A stretch of 64,000 nt of DNA from the NCBI RefSeq assembly GCF_002979535.1, contig NZ_PCPB01000006.1:62001-126000 (forward strand), written 5' to 3'. Below are positions 32,152 to 40,951 of this stretch, piece after piece (position 1 is the stretch's first letter; each line of letters begins with the position of its first letter). The position numbers were made by a program, and so were the translations under genes. Origin of the DNA: Brevundimonas sp. MYb52. GTDB lineage: Bacteria; Pseudomonadota; Alphaproteobacteria; Caulobacterales; Caulobacteraceae. The notes beneath the pieces were generated by a model. The model was not told the origin of the DNA. It saw only the letters and a program-made list of their open reading frames with translations, and did no database searches.

Positions 32152-32865
32152 CTAGGTTTTGGGCGGCAACAAGGCGGTGGAGGCGGTTTCGATCCGGTTT
32201 TCCAGTTCCGCCATGAACTCAGCCCGTTTCAGGCCGGCCGGGATGGGCGGCAGGAACTCGAAGACGATGGTGCCCGGATAGCGCTTGAAGCCATGGGCAG
32301 GCCAGTGAACCCCCGAGTTGGTGGCGACTGGCCAGCAGGGGCTGTCCAGGTCGCGATACAGGGCGGCGATGCCAGGCTTGTAGTCGGGGGCGGCGCCGAT
32401 CTCGCCGCGCGTGCCTTCTGGGAAGATCAGGATCTGGCGGCCCTCGGCGTGACGGGCGCGGGCCTGACGCACCATGTCCTTCAGCGCCTTGGAATGGGCC
32501 GAACGGTCGACGGCGATCATCCTAGTCTTCCAAGCGAACCAGCCGAAGAAGGGCAGGACCATCAGTTCCTTCTTCATGATGAAGCAGGCGTCGTCGAGGA
32601 AGGCGAAGGGGGCGATGACGTCCAGCATGCCCTGATGCTTGGCGGCGATCAGAGCCGGGCCGGTCGGGCGGTGCTCCAGCCCGCGCACTTCGACCTTGAC
32701 CCCAGCGATCCAGCGCAGGCCGAACAGGACGAATTTCGACCACAACTTGATGACGCCGACGGCGACACGGTGCGGCATCAGCAGGGCCGGCGACAGGCCG
32801 ACGGCGAAGATCACCATCGACAGATAGAGCCAGGCGACAAAGATCAGGGAGCGCAGGGTGGTCAT
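32152..32865 (-). CDS. plsC: 1-acyl-sn-glycerol-3-phosphate acyltransferase
   Basis: The 237-residue protein has an N-terminal membrane helix, the catalytic HQGMLD (His77 to Asp82), KKELMVLPFFGWF, and the phosphate-binding FPEGTR at residues 148-153 followed by YKPGIAALYRDLD. PlsC makes phosphatidic acid from lysophosphatidic acid at the inner membrane. The start codon follows the stop of the ydcF-like gene directly (TGAATG), as the last member of a ftsE-ftsX-ydcF-plsC operon. Confidence 0.93.
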   Translation of the reverse strand: MTTLRSLIFVAWLYLSMVIFAVGLSPALLMPHRVAVGVIKLWSKFVLFGLRWIAGVKVEVRGLEHRPTGPALIAAKHQGMLDVIAPFAFLDDACFIMKKELMVLPFFGWFAWKTRMIAVDRSAHSKALKDMVRQARARHAEGRQILIFPEGTRGEIGAAPDYKPGIAALYRDLDSPCWPVATNSGVHWPAHGFKRYPGTIVFEFLPPIPAGLKRAEFMAELENRIETASTALLPPKT

Positions 32866-33495
32866 TCAGGCAGTCTCTAGCTGGGGCTGCGGCGCCGATC
32901 GTTCCGGGTGGTGGCCCCGCAGGCGGTGCATCCCCTCGCGGCCCAGCACGGCCAGGTATTTCATGTATTCCAGCGTCATCCGGCGGGCGGTGACGGCGGC
33001 GCGCCACCAGCCGGAATTGTCCAGCGACGGCGTCGAGACGGCGTAGGGCGTCAGCTTGACGCCGGGAGCCGCGCCGCGGATCTCCAGCAGGCTGCGCGGC
33101 ATGTGATAGTCGGAGGTGACGACGATCAGGCTGTCATAGTGCTTGGCCTTGGCCCAGGCGGCGATCTCCTGGGCGTTGCCGACGGTGTTCTCGGCCTCGA
33201 AGCCCAGGTCGACGCAGCAGTTGAACAGCTTGCTGGAACCCGGCGTCAGGGCCCGCAGCTCCTGGCGGCGCACGTCGCGGTTAACGCCCGAGATCAGCAC
33301 CCGGCGCCCCTTGTCCTGCTCCAGCAGGCGGATGGCGGCGTTGACGCGTTCGGCCGAGGGGCCGGTCAGGGCGACGATGGCGTCGGCGCGCGCAGGCTCG
33401 GGCGCGGGCGTCAGGCCGCGCACGCGCTCGGCGAAGGCGAACAACCCCACCAGCCACATCAGCGCCACCACGGCGATCAGCGTCACGAACTTCAT
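32866..33495 (-). CDS. YdcF family (DUF218) membrane protein
   Basis: The 209-residue protein has an N-terminal membrane helix (VTLIAVVALMWLVGLFAF) and a cytoplasmic or periplasmic DUF218 domain: ADAIVALTGPSAERVNAAI, RRVLISGVNRD, the ENTVGNAQEIAAWA motif, and LIVVTSDYHMPRSLLEI with its conserved Asp and His. YdcF-type proteins bind SAM or act on envelope polysaccharide precursors in some bacteria; the activity here is unknown. It lies nine bases after ftsX. Confidence 0.88.
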   Translation of the reverse strand: MKFVTLIAVVALMWLVGLFAFAERVRGLTPAPEPARADAIVALTGPSAERVNAAIRLLEQDKGRRVLISGVNRDVRRQELRALTPGSSKLFNCCVDLGFEAENTVGNAQEIAAWAKAKHYDSLIVVTSDYHMPRSLLEIRGAAPGVKLTPYAVSTPSLDNSGWWRAAVTARRMTLEYMKYLAVLGREGMHRLRGHHPERSAPQPQLETA

Positions 33496-33504
33496 GATGC
33501 TTAA

Positions 33505-34386
33505 CTAGCCACGACCGCCCAGCTTCGCCAGCGCCGTGAAGCGGGCGGCCAGCAATGCGACGCCGAAAGCCAGCAGCGGACAGGCGATCAGGATGGCCAG
33601 ATCGCTGAAGGCCAGGGGCAGGGCCGGGGTCAGCCCGCCCTCGCCGCCGATCAGGCGCACCAGGGCCAGCAGCAAGGCGGCGACGCCGGCCCCCAGGGCG
33701 CCGGCCTGGGCCGCCAAACCGCCGAAGCGCCGCTGGAACAAGCCGGCGACATAGCTGTCCGAGGCGCCGTTCAGGCTCAGGGTCTCGATCACGTTGGCCT
33801 GGGCCGCCATGCCCGCGCGCGTGGCGTAGGCGATGACGGCGGCGGTGGCGGCCGCGATCAGCAGGAAGGCGGCCCCCGCCAGGGCCGTGATGACGCCCGC
33901 CGAACGCTCGACCTCGCCGCGCCATAGGCTGTGGTCGTCCACCGTGGCGTCCAGCCCGGCCTCGGCCAGGGCCCGGCTGAGGGTGGGCGCGCTGGCCGGG
34001 TTGTTCGGGTCCAGACGGACCGTGACCAGATAGGGCAGGGGCAGGTCGGGCAGGGCCGCCTCGCCGACCCAGGGCCGCAGAAGGGCCTCGGCGGCCTTCC
34101 TGTCCATGGCCTCAGCCTCGGCCACGCCCTTGACCCCGGCCAGGGTCTCGGCGGCGCGGGCGGCGGCGGTGGGGCCGGTCTCGTCCACGCGCGGGCGCAC
34201 CTGGACCGTGGCTTCGCCGCGCAGTTGGTGGGCCCAGCCGTGGGCCGCCCGGTCGGCGGCCACGGCCCCGACGGCGGTGATGGAGGCGAGGAAGCACAGG
34301 ACGGCGACGACCACCATCAGCCAGCGCTCGCCGCCCGCCTCGCGCGACAGCAGGGCGGGGCCGCGTCGGAACAGGGCGCGGATCAT
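33505..34386 (-). CDS. ftsX: FtsX, cell-division ABC transporter permease
   Basis: The 293-residue protein has the FtsX layout: one N-terminal membrane helix (WLMVVVAVLCFLASITAVGA), a periplasmic domain with QVRPRVDETGP and LPYLVTVRLDPNNP, then three membrane helices, with a cytoplasmic loop of RAGMAAQANVIETLSLNGAS. FtsEX does not transport a solute but signals ATP hydrolysis to periplasmic amidase activators at the septum. The ATG overlaps the ftsE stop by four bases. Confidence 0.92.
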   Translation of the reverse strand: MIRALFRRGPALLSREAGGERWLMVVVAVLCFLASITAVGAVAADRAAHGWAHQLRGEATVQVRPRVDETGPTAAARAAETLAGVKGVAEAEAMDRKAAEALLRPWVGEAALPDLPLPYLVTVRLDPNNPASAPTLSRALAEAGLDATVDDHSLWRGEVERSAGVITALAGAAFLLIAAATAAVIAYATRAGMAAQANVIETLSLNGASDSYVAGLFQRRFGGLAAQAGALGAGVAALLLALVRLIGGEGGLTPALPLAFSDLAILIACPLLAFGVALLAARFTALAKLGGRG

Positions 34387-35108
34387 GCGGCCTCTCCTGC
34401 GGGTTCCATTCGGCTCAGATGGCCGTCCTCCAGCCGCAGAACCGTGGCGCCGACGCGCTCGGCCAGGGCCTCGTCGTGGCTGGCGATCAGGATGGTGGCC
34501 CCCAGCTTGTTCAGCGACTGGAACAGCCGCATCAGCTTCTCGCCCATGGCCCGGTCGACGCTGCCGGTCGGCTCGTCGGCCAGGATCAGGCGCGGGCGGG
34601 TGATGACGGCGCGGGCGATGGCCAGTCTTTGCTTCTCGCCGCCGGACAGGGCCGGGGGCAGGGCGTCCATCCGCTGGCCCAGACCGACCCAGCGCAGCAT
34701 CTCGGCCACGTCGGCGGCGTGATCGGCGGTCTTGCCGCCTGTCAGGGTCAGGGGCAGGGCCGCGTTTTCAAAGGCGGTCAGGTGATCCAGCAGGCGGAAA
34801 TCCTGAAACACCACGCCCATGCGTCGGCGGAAGGCGGGCACGCCGCCGCGCGGCAGGTCGGTGACCTCGCGGCCGAACAGACTGATTCGCCCGGTCTGCG
34901 GTCGCTCGGCCAGGGTCAGCAGACGCAAAAGCGAAGACTTGCCCGCGCCGGACGGTCCGGTAAGGAAGTGGAAAGAGCCCTGCGGCAGACTAAGGTTAAC
35001 GTCGCGCAGGACGTCGGGCCTGTCCGCATAACCGAAACCCACGCCCCGCAGGCGGACGGTGTCGGGCGCGGAATCAGGGTCGGCGGCGCGTCGGGTCGAG
35101 TTTGGCAT
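34383..35108 (-). CDS. ftsE: FtsE, cell-division ATP-binding protein
   Basis: The 241-residue ABC ATPase has Walker A GPSGAGKSSLL, Q-loop VFQDFRLLDHLTAFENAALP, signature LSGGEKQR, Walker B LILADEPTG followed by SVDRAMGEKLMRLF, and switch histidine ASHDEAL. Most FtsE proteins have DEPTGNLD or NVD at the D-loop; here it is SVD. It is partnered with FtsX immediately downstream. The gene diverges from the zitP-like gene across 74 bases. Confidence 0.93.
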   Translation of the reverse strand: MPNSTRRAADPDSAPDTVRLRGVGFGYADRPDVLRDVNLSLPQGSFHFLTGPSGAGKSSLLRLLTLAERPQTGRISLFGREVTDLPRGGVPAFRRRMGVVFQDFRLLDHLTAFENAALPLTLTGGKTADHAADVAEMLRWVGLGQRMDALPPALSGGEKQRLAIARAVITRPRLILADEPTGSVDRAMGEKLMRLFQSLNKLGATILIASHDEALAERVGATVLRLEDGHLSRMEPAGEAA

Positions 35109-35182
35109 TCAGGTTTCGTATTGGACCGGGGCGTTGCGGGCGCCTCGACAGGAGGGGGCGTCGAGCCTCGCAGTCAGCCGAC

Positions 35183-36055
35183 ATGATACTGACCTGCCCC
35201 GCCTGCGCCACCAGCTATTTTGTTCCCGATGAAGCGATCGGCTCGAACGGCCGTCGCGTGCGCTGCAAATCCTGCGGTCATGACTGGCGCGCGACGCTGG
35301 AGGATGAGCCGCTGGAACTGTCCGCCGCCTCCGAAGACCCCGTCGTCGAGGGCGGCTTCGGCAAGCGTGAGGAAGCGCCCGAAACCCTGGCCGAAACCCC
35401 GGCCCCGGAACTGCCCCGCGCCTTCCGCGCCAAGGCCGAGCAGAAACGCCGAATGAAGAAGGCCGCGGCCCAGGGCGCCGCCTGGGCGGCCCTGGCTGTC
35501 ATCCTGCTGGCCCTGATCGGCGCCGCCTTCGCCTTCCGTCTGCAGATCGTTCAGGCCTGGCCTCAGGCCGCCGCCGCCTACAAGCTGGTCGGCGCGCCGG
35601 TGAACCTGGCGGGGCTGGAGTTCGAGGCCGTGGGCGCCAAGACCGCGCCCCATGATCCGGGCAAGGTCGTGGTCTCGGGCGCCCTGAGGAACATTCGCGA
35701 CAACGAAGTGGTGGCCCCGCCGGTGCGCGTGGCCCTGCTGAACGCCGCGGGCGCCGAGGTGGCCCACCGCATCGTCCGCCTGGAGACCGCGCCTGTCCTG
35801 CCGGGCAAGGTCCAGGGCTTCGCCGTCGTCATCCCCGATCCCGAACGCAAGGCCTCCGGCGTCGGCGTCGATTTCGTGCTGGAGCCGAAGAAGACCGCCC
35901 GGGCTGCACCGCCGCCTGCGCCCCGCATCGAGCAGGCCGCCGCCCGCCCGGCGCGTCGCGCCCCGCCGCCGGCCCCGGAAGAGGGCCTGCGTCGCGCCAC
36001 GGCCTATGATCTGTCCCCCGTGGACGCAACGCCCCTCGACAGCAGCCCCGCCTAG
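35183..36055 (+). CDS. zitP: Zinc-ribbon (MJ0042) membrane protein with DUF3426, probable ZitP
   Basis: The start at ATG 35183 gives MILTCPACATSYFVPDEAIG directly, the zinc-ribbon N-terminus; the open frame before it is spurious. Cys5, Cys8 and a C-x-x-C pair in VRCKSCGHDW bind zinc. A charged linker leads to one membrane helix (residues ~100-120) and a periplasmic DUF3426 domain (GALRNIRDNEVVAPPVRVAL), then a Pro/Ala-rich tail. Caulobacter ZitP has the same order and recruits PopZ at the cell pole and affects pili. The name is by this architecture and its location beside ftsEX. Confidence 0.78.
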   Translation: MILTCPACATSYFVPDEAIGSNGRRVRCKSCGHDWRATLEDEPLELSAASEDPVVEGGFGKREEAPETLAETPAPELPRAFRAKAEQKRRMKKAAAQGAAWAALAVILLALIGAAFAFRLQIVQAWPQAAAAYKLVGAPVNLAGLEFEAVGAKTAPHDPGKVVVSGALRNIRDNEVVAPPVRVALLNAAGAEVAHRIVRLETAPVLPGKVQGFAVVIPDPERKASGVGVDFVLEPKKTARAAPPPAPRIEQAAARPARRAPPPAPEEGLRRATAYDLSPVDATPLDSSPA

Positions 36056-36071
36056 GGGGTATCCGCCGGGC

Positions 36072-36611
36072 ATGGCTGATCACGACCCGACGCCCGCCCC
36101 GACTGTTCTTCTGCCGCAAGCCGAGATCGAGGCGATCGTCGCCGATCTGGCGCGGCGCATCGCCCCTGTCATCGACGATGAGACCGTGGCCGCCGTCCTG
36201 CTGACCGGCGGACTGTGGTTCGGGGCCGATCTGACCCGCGCCCTGTCGCGCGAAGGCCGCAACGTCCGCTTTGACGCCCTGTGGCTGGCCTCCTACGGCG
36301 ACGAGACCACCAGCCGCGGCAAGATCGACGTCTACGCGCCCTATCAGCGCCCGATCGCGGGCAAGCGCGTCCTGATCCTCGACGACGTCTTCGACACCGG
36401 CCTGTCGCTGGCCGAGGCGGTGCGCATTACGAAAGAAGCGGGCGCGTCCGAGGTCCTGACCTGCGTCTTCGCCCGCAAGCCCTGGCCCAAGCCCCGTGCG
36501 CCGGAACCCGACTTCGTCGGCTGGGAGGCCCCGAACCGCTTCCTCGTCGGCTACGGCCTGGACCACAAGGGCGGGATGCGCGGCCTGCCCGACATCTGCG
36601 CCCTGGACTGA
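36072..36611 (+). CDS. Phosphoribosyltransferase, hypoxanthine-type
   Basis: ATG 36072 gives 179 residues. It contains AAVLLTGGLWFGADLTRAL, FDALWLASYGDETTSRGKID and the PRPP-binding VLILDDVFDTGLSLAEAV. The late segment PDFVGWEAPNRFLVGYGLDH is typical of hypoxanthine/guanine phosphoribosyltransferases. It would salvage purine bases with PRPP. The active-site DDVFDTG replaces the more usual EDIIDTG. It lies 16 bases after the zitP-like gene and its TGA overlaps the next ATG. Confidence 0.85.
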   Translation: MADHDPTPAPTVLLPQAEIEAIVADLARRIAPVIDDETVAAVLLTGGLWFGADLTRALSREGRNVRFDALWLASYGDETTSRGKIDVYAPYQRPIAGKRVLILDDVFDTGLSLAEAVRITKEAGASEVLTCVFARKPWPKPRAPEPDFVGWEAPNRFLVGYGLDHKGGMRGLPDICALD

Positions 36612-37252
36612 TGGCTGTTTCGGGGAAGTCGCCACTTGCCCGGATTGAATCGGCTTTCGGCTGCGCGGGATTTCCCGACGCTCTCTTCTACGAATTTCCC
36701 AATGCTCTACGCTTTGAGTTGGCTGGCGATCAGTCACGAGTGGCGACCAGCTTTTTCACGGCGACAGATAGAATTCGGGGGGTAGCCCGAGATCTCTTCG
36801 CTCAATCTGACCGACTGACGGCGGTGGTTTCTTTCTGGGAACAGGGACGCGACAAGCCCAAACCCAGCCGACCGTTAGGGCCCCTGAAGGAGCTCGGCTT
36901 CACCGCGCCTTTCGGCCGATGCTGCCGGGTGCTTGAGGAAGACTTTAGCGCTGATGAGCCGGCAGCGGAGCGTCTGTGGCGATGTTGGCGTACCGCCGAG
37001 TTCTCCCCGGATGCTCAATCGTTGGATGCTCTCGCCTGGGCGTCAATCGCATGGGGGCCGATAGCGCCCCAGCCATCTTCGATTGCCGTTTACATCGTCG
37101 ACTTTGAAAGGCGGATAGCGCTGCATCCCTATGACGATCGCGGCATGGACGTCATCGGGATGTCGCCCCAATCGCTAAAGCCGATCTACGACCGACATAG
37201 GGCTTGGCTCCTGTCCTTCGATCAGGATCGAATGGATGCAGTCTTCGGCTAA
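36611..37252 (+). CDS. DUF3885-like protein
   Basis: The 213-residue protein starts at the ATG overlapping the phosphoribosyltransferase stop (TGATG). It shows DALFYEFPNALRFELAG, SDRLTAVVSFWEQ, IAVYIVDFERRIALHPYDDR, GMDVIGMSP and the closing YDRHRAWLLSFDQDRMDAVF. The last two are the hallmark of DUF3885, a family of unknown function scattered in accessory DNA. Composition is clearly lower in GC than the genes on either side, so it may be a recent arrival inserted behind hpt. The end overlaps the convergent lysA end by four bases. Confidence 0.75.
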   Translation: MAVSGKSPLARIESAFGCAGFPDALFYEFPNALRFELAGDQSRVATSFFTATDRIRGVARDLFAQSDRLTAVVSFWEQGRDKPKPSRPLGPLKELGFTAPFGRCCRVLEEDFSADEPAAERLWRCWRTAEFSPDAQSLDALAWASIAWGPIAPQPSSIAVYIVDFERRIALHPYDDRGMDVIGMSPQSLKPIYDRHRAWLLSFDQDRMDAVFG

Positions 37253-38550
37253 AGCCAGTCCGCCATCGGTTCGCGCGCGAACATCTGCTCGTAGGTCGGG
37301 CGCGGCCGGATGACCGCGCTGCGCGCGCCGTCGACCAGAACCTCGGCGGCCAGGGGGCGGGTGTTGTATTCGCCGCTCATCACCGCGCCGTAAGCGCCGG
37401 CGCTCATGAAGACGACCAGATCGCCGGCCTCGAACGGCGGCAGTTCGCGGTCGCGGGCGAAGGTGTCGCCGGTCTCGCAGACCGGGCCGACCACGTCATA
37501 GGGGATCATGTCGCCGTCGCGCGGACGCACGGCCTTCAGGTCGTGGAAGGCGTCATAGAGGGCGGGGCGCATCAGGTCGTTCATCGCCGCGTCCAGCACC
37601 AGGAAGCGACGGCCATCGGTGCGCTCATTGACCTGGATGACCCGGCTCAGCAGGACGCCCGCATTGGCGGCCATCAGACGACCCGGCTCGAACGCCGCCT
37701 CGACACCCAAGCCATCCAGCACCCGCGCGGCCATGGCCACATAGTCGGCGGGCGAAGCGGTTTCAGCATCGCCGTAATAGGGCACGCCCAGACCGCCGCC
37801 GAGGTCGAGGCGGGTGACGCTGTGGCCCTGCGCCCGCAGGGTCTCGGTCATCTCGCGCAGGACGCGGAAGGCGTTTTCCAGCGGGGTCAGGTCGGTGATC
37901 TGGCTGCCGATGTGGCAGGCCAGGCCCACGGGCGTGACATGGGGCGAGGCTGAGGCGCGGGCGTAGAGGGCCATAGCCTCCTCGACCGGCACGCCGAACT
38001 TGTCGCCGGCGCCGCCGGTGGTGATCTTGGCGTGGCCGCCCGCGCCGATCTTGGGATTGACGCGAATGGCGATGCTTGGTGTCCCTATCGGACGCGACGC
38101 GGTCGCGCCCTGCTTGAGGGACGCGGCCACCGCGATCAACCGTTCCAGTTCGGCCGAGGACTCGACGTTGATCTGGCGCACCCCGACGTCGATGGCGAAG
38201 GCCAGTTCGGCGTCGGTCTTGCCCACGCCCGAGAAGATGATGCGTTCGCCCGGAACGCCCGCCGCCAGGGCGCGGCGGATCTCGCCCTCGGACACGGTGT
38301 CGGCGCCGCAGCCCAACTGGGCCAGGGTCGCCAGCACCGACAGGTTGGAGTTGGCCTTGACCGCAAAGGCGATCAGGGCTTCGCCCAGTGCATTCTTATG
38401 CGCGTCACAGGCGTCGCGCAGCAGGCCGTAATGACGGCGCAGGGTGGCCGAGGAATAGACATAGGTCGGGGTCCCGACCTCTGCCGCCAGCTTTTCCAGC
38501 GAGACGCCCTCGGCGTGCAGAACGCCGTCCTCAAGGTCGAAATAATGCAC
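37249..38550 (-). CDS. lysA: Diaminopimelate decarboxylase with an in-frame repeat insertion
   Basis: The 433-residue fold-type III PLP enzyme has Schiff-base Lys65 in FAVKANSNL, HIGSQITDLTPLENAF, the LDLGGGLGVPYYG phosphate loop, EPGRLMAANAGVLL, and the catalytic Cys in VVGPVCETGDTFARDR. The last step of lysine synthesis is its role. Residues ~144-157 (SLKQGATASRPIGT) are encoded by a copy of the 42-nt repeat, in a surface region between VAA and IAIRVNP where other decarboxylases are shorter. The frame is intact. It is the last gene of argH-lptM-lysA. Confidence 0.95.
   Translation of the reverse strand: MHYFDLEDGVLHAEGVSLEKLAAEVGTPTYVYSSATLRRHYGLLRDACDAHKNALGEALIAFAVKANSNLSVLATLAQLGCGADTVSEGEIRRALAAGVPGERIIFSGVGKTDAELAFAIDVGVRQINVESSAELERLIAVAASLKQGATASRPIGTPSIAIRVNPKIGAGGHAKITTGGAGDKFGVPVEEAMALYARASASPHVTPVGLACHIGSQITDLTPLENAFRVLREMTETLRAQGHSVTRLDLGGGLGVPYYGDAETASPADYVAMAARVLDGLGVEAAFEPGRLMAANAGVLLSRVIQVNERTDGRRFLVLDAAMNDLMRPALYDAFHDLKAVRPRDGDMIPYDVVGPVCETGDTFARDRELPPFEAGDLVVFMSAGAYGAVMSGEYNTRPLAAEVLVDGARSAVIRPRPTYEQMFAREPMADWL
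38081..38122 (+). repeat. 42-nt two-stem element, copy E, inside lysA
   Basis: GTCCCTATCG opens it and TGCTTGAGGGAC closes it. The outer arms GTCCCT/AGGGAC pair perfectly and the inner stem GGACGCGAC/GTCGCGCCC pairs with one mismatch around a GCG loop. It is in the orientation opposite to lysA, and its 42 bases (14 codons) keep the lysA frame. Confidence 0.85.
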
Positions 38551-38588
38551 CGGCGGGGAGTCCAGTCAGGAGGGGAGGGGAAGGCCGA

Positions 38589-38810
38589 TCAGCGCGACGG
38601 CGGACGGCCGAACGGGTCGGAGGCGCCGCTGTCGATGGGGTTGTTCCGGGGGGCCGTGTTGATGGTCGCCGGTTCCGGCATGTGCTCGGCGTTCTTGTCA
38701 CGCGGCGCGCGCTCGGTCTGGACGGCGCCGGGCGCTTCCAGATCGGCCATGCGGCCGCAGCCCGCCAGCAGAAGGGCGGCGGCGCCCGCCAGGATCAGGG
38801 TCTTCTTCAC
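38589..38810 (-). CDS. Small lipoprotein, LptM-like
   Basis: The 73-residue precursor [20 protein letters not shown] has a lipobox LLAGC with Cys18. After the cysteine, [10 protein letters not shown] loosely matches the LptM pattern (CG then a short spacer, Leu and Pro). LptM assists assembly of the LPS transporter LptD; that role is only suggested here. It is found between argH and lysA, a known position for this lipoprotein, and its ATG overlaps the argH stop by four bases. Confidence 0.8.
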   Translation of the reverse strand: MKKTLILAGAAALLLAGCGRMADLEAPGAVQTERAPRDKNAEHMPEPATINTAPRNNPIDSGASDPFGRPPSR

Positions 38811-40210
38811 AGGCGGTTTCTCCAGTCGGTGATGCGGGCGCGGACCTGTTCCGGCGCCGTGCCGCCGAAGCTCTGGCGGCTGGCGCAGGAGGCTTCGGGC
38901 GTCAGGACTTCATACACGGCTTTGGTGATGCCGGAATCCAGAGCCTGCAATTCTTCCAGCGGCAGATCGCCCAGACCGACGCCCAGCGCCTCGGCCCGCT
39001 TCACCGCGGCGCCGGTGACATGGTGCGCCTTGCGGAAGGGTAGGTTCAGTTCGCGCACCAGCCAGTCGGCCAGGTCGGTGGCGGTCGAGAAGCCGGCGCC
39101 GGCGGCGGCGGCCATGCGCGGGGTGTTGGGGATGATGGCGGCGACCATGGCGGTCATGGCCGTCAGCGCCAGATCGAGGGCGTCAAAGGCCTCGAACACC
39201 GGCGGCTTGTCCTCTTGCATATCTTTCGAATAGGCCAGCGGCAGGCCCTTCATCACCGTGGTCAGGGCGATCAGGGCGCCGTTGATGCGGCCCGTCTTGG
39301 CGCGCACCAGCTCGGCGGCGTCGGGGTTGCGCTTTTGCGGCATGATCGACGAGCCGGTGGTCAGGTCGTCGGGCAGGGTGGCGAAGCCGAACATCGGCGT
39401 CATCCAGACCACAATCTCTTCGGCCAGACGCGACAGGTGGCCCGCCGCGATCGAGGCGGCGGCCAGGCTTTCCAGCGCAAAGTCGCGGTCCGACACGGCG
39501 TCGAGGCTGTTGGCCATGGGCCGGTCAAAGCCCAGGGCCTTGGCCGTCATGTGACGGTCGATGGGGAAGGGCGAACCGGCCAGGGCCGCGGCGCCCAGCG
39601 GGTTCTCGTTCATGCGCGCGCGGGCGTCGGCGAAGCGGCTGGCGTCGCGACCGAACATCTCGACATAGGCCATCAGGTGATGGCCGAAGGTCACCGGCTG
39701 GGCTGTCTGCAGATGGGTGAAGCCGGGCATCAGGTCGCCGGCGTGCTGTTCCGCCCGGTCCAGCAGGACGCCTTGCAGGGCCTTCAGTTGTTCGACGGTG
39801 CGGTCGCAGGCGTCGCGCACCCAGAGGCGGAAATCGGTCGCCACCTGATCGTTGCGGCTGCGCGCCGTGTGCAGACGCCCCGACGGCTCGCCGATCAGCT
39901 CCGACAGGCGGGCCTCGACGTTCATGTGGATGTCTTCATAGGCGTCGCGGAAGGGGAAGGACCCGTCCCGGATCTCGCCCTCGATGACGTCCAGTCCGCC
40001 CAGGATGGCCTCGGCGTCAGCGGGCTGGATGATGCCCTGTTGGGCAAGCATGCGGCAATGCGCCCGCGATCCGGCCAGGTCCTGGGCCCACAGGCGTTTA
40101 TCGACGCCGATGGAGACGTTGATGGCCTGCATGATGTCGGCGGGCTTGGCGCTGAAGCGTCCGCCCCATAGAGACTGACCTTGAGGGGTGTTGGAAGGCG
40201 TGTCGGACAT
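38807..40210 (-). CDS. argH: Argininosuccinate lyase
   Basis: ATG 40210 gives 467 residues beginning [20 protein letters not shown]; the frame extends further upstream only through the opposite-strand tlpA sequence. It has the fumarase/aspartase fold with [16 protein letters not shown], the [16 protein letters not shown] signature loop carrying the catalytic serine, and [14 protein letters not shown]. It cleaves argininosuccinate to arginine and fumarate. Its start codon overlaps that of the divergent tlpA gene on the other strand (CATG at 40208-40211). Confidence 0.94.
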   Translation of the reverse strand: MSDTPSNTPQGQSLWGGRFSAKPADIMQAINVSIGVDKRLWAQDLAGSRAHCRMLAQQGIIQPADAEAILGGLDVIEGEIRDGSFPFRDAYEDIHMNVEARLSELIGEPSGRLHTARSRNDQVATDFRLWVRDACDRTVEQLKALQGVLLDRAEQHAGDLMPGFTHLQTAQPVTFGHHLMAYVEMFGRDASRFADARARMNENPLGAAALAGSPFPIDRHMTAKALGFDRPMANSLDAVSDRDFALESLAAASIAAGHLSRLAEEIVVWMTPMFGFATLPDDLTTGSSIMPQKRNPDAAELVRAKTGRINGALIALTTVMKGLPLAYSKDMQEDKPPVFEAFDALDLALTAMTAMVAAIIPNTPRMAAAAGAGFSTATDLADWLVRELNLPFRKAHHVTGAAVKRAEALGVGLGDLPLEELQALDSGITKAVYEVLTPEASCASRQSFGGTAPEQVRARITDWRNRL

Positions 40211-40820
40211 GAGCGGCTCTAAACGGACTTTGGCGGGCGTGGCGACAGTGCTGGCGCTAGCCGTCGTAATCGGCGGCGCGGCGCTGCTATACGCCAATCG
40301 GGACGGCGGGGGCAAAGAGTCCGCGTCATCGGCCCTGTCGGTCTACGCCAGGGGCTCGCTAGGCAAGCTGCTGACGCCCGCTCCGGCCCCTGCGCCCGAC
40401 TATGTCTTCAAGGACGCCGAGGGCCGCGATGTCCGCTTTGCCGATTTCACGGGCAGGGTGACGGTGGTCAATCTGTGGGCGACCTGGTGCGCGCCCTGCA
40501 AGATCGAGATGCCCACGCTCGCCGCTCTGGCCGAGCACTACAAGGACCGCGACGACGTCGCCGTGGTGACGATCAGCATGGACGTGGACAAGGCCGTGCC
40601 TGAGGCTCGCGCCTTCATCGCCGAGCATCCGCCGCTGGTCTATTACGCCGATCCCAGGTTCCAGCTACCGTTCGAATTCCCCGGCAAGGGGGCCATGCCC
40701 CAGACCATCCTGCTGGACCGCCAGGGCAAAGTCCGCGCCGTCCTGACCGGCGAAGCCGACTGGGCCAGCGATGAGGCCAAGGCTCTGGTGGAGGCGCTTC
40801 TTGCAGAAGAAGACCGCTAA
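40209..40820 (+). CDS. TlpA family thiol-disulfide oxidoreductase
   Basis: ATG 40209 is preceded by GGAAGG and gives 203 residues, with an N-terminal membrane anchor ([20 protein letters not shown]) and a thioredoxin domain. The active site is Cys94-Ala-Pro-Cys97 in [14 protein letters not shown], and the cis-Pro segment is [13 protein letters not shown]. Such proteins act on the periplasmic face, typically in cytochrome c maturation. No ccm genes are nearby. The stop codon TAA (40818-40820) lies inside a 42-nt element that begins at 40813. Confidence 0.85.
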   Translation: MSGSKRTLAGVATVLALAVVIGGAALLYANRDGGGKESASSALSVYARGSLGKLLTPAPAPAPDYVFKDAEGRDVRFADFTGRVTVVNLWATWCAPCKIEMPTLAALAEHYKDRDDVAVVTISMDVDKAVPEARAFIAEHPPLVYYADPRFQLPFEFPGKGAMPQTILLDRQGKVRAVLTGEADWASDEAKALVEALLAEEDR

Positions 40821-40854
40821 CGGCCGCGACACGGTCGCGGCCTGCTTGAGCGGA
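40813..40854 (+). repeat. 42-nt two-stem element, copy F, containing the tlpA stop codon
   Basis: The inner stem GGCCGCGAC/GTCGCGGCC is a perfect 9-bp helix with ACG loop. Outer arms CCGCT and AGCGG pair. The TAA of tlpA is the conserved CTAACG linker. No T-tract follows. Confidence 0.85.
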
Positions 40855-40921
40855 AAGGCGGAGGGCCGGTCCTCCTGCTCTTGAGCGAGAAGTCGTTGTG
40901 AGCAGCATGGCGTCGCACAAA

Positions 40922-40951
40922 GAAAAACGCCGCGGTCCTTCGACCGCGGCG
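40922..40951 (-). terminator. Rho-independent terminator for the dCTP deaminase gene
   Basis: CGCCGCGGTC/GACCGCGGCG is a perfect 10-bp stem with a 4-base loop. On the minus strand it is followed by a T-tract (complement of AAAAA at 40923-40927). It is placed about 30 bases after the stop at 40981. Confidence 0.8.
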
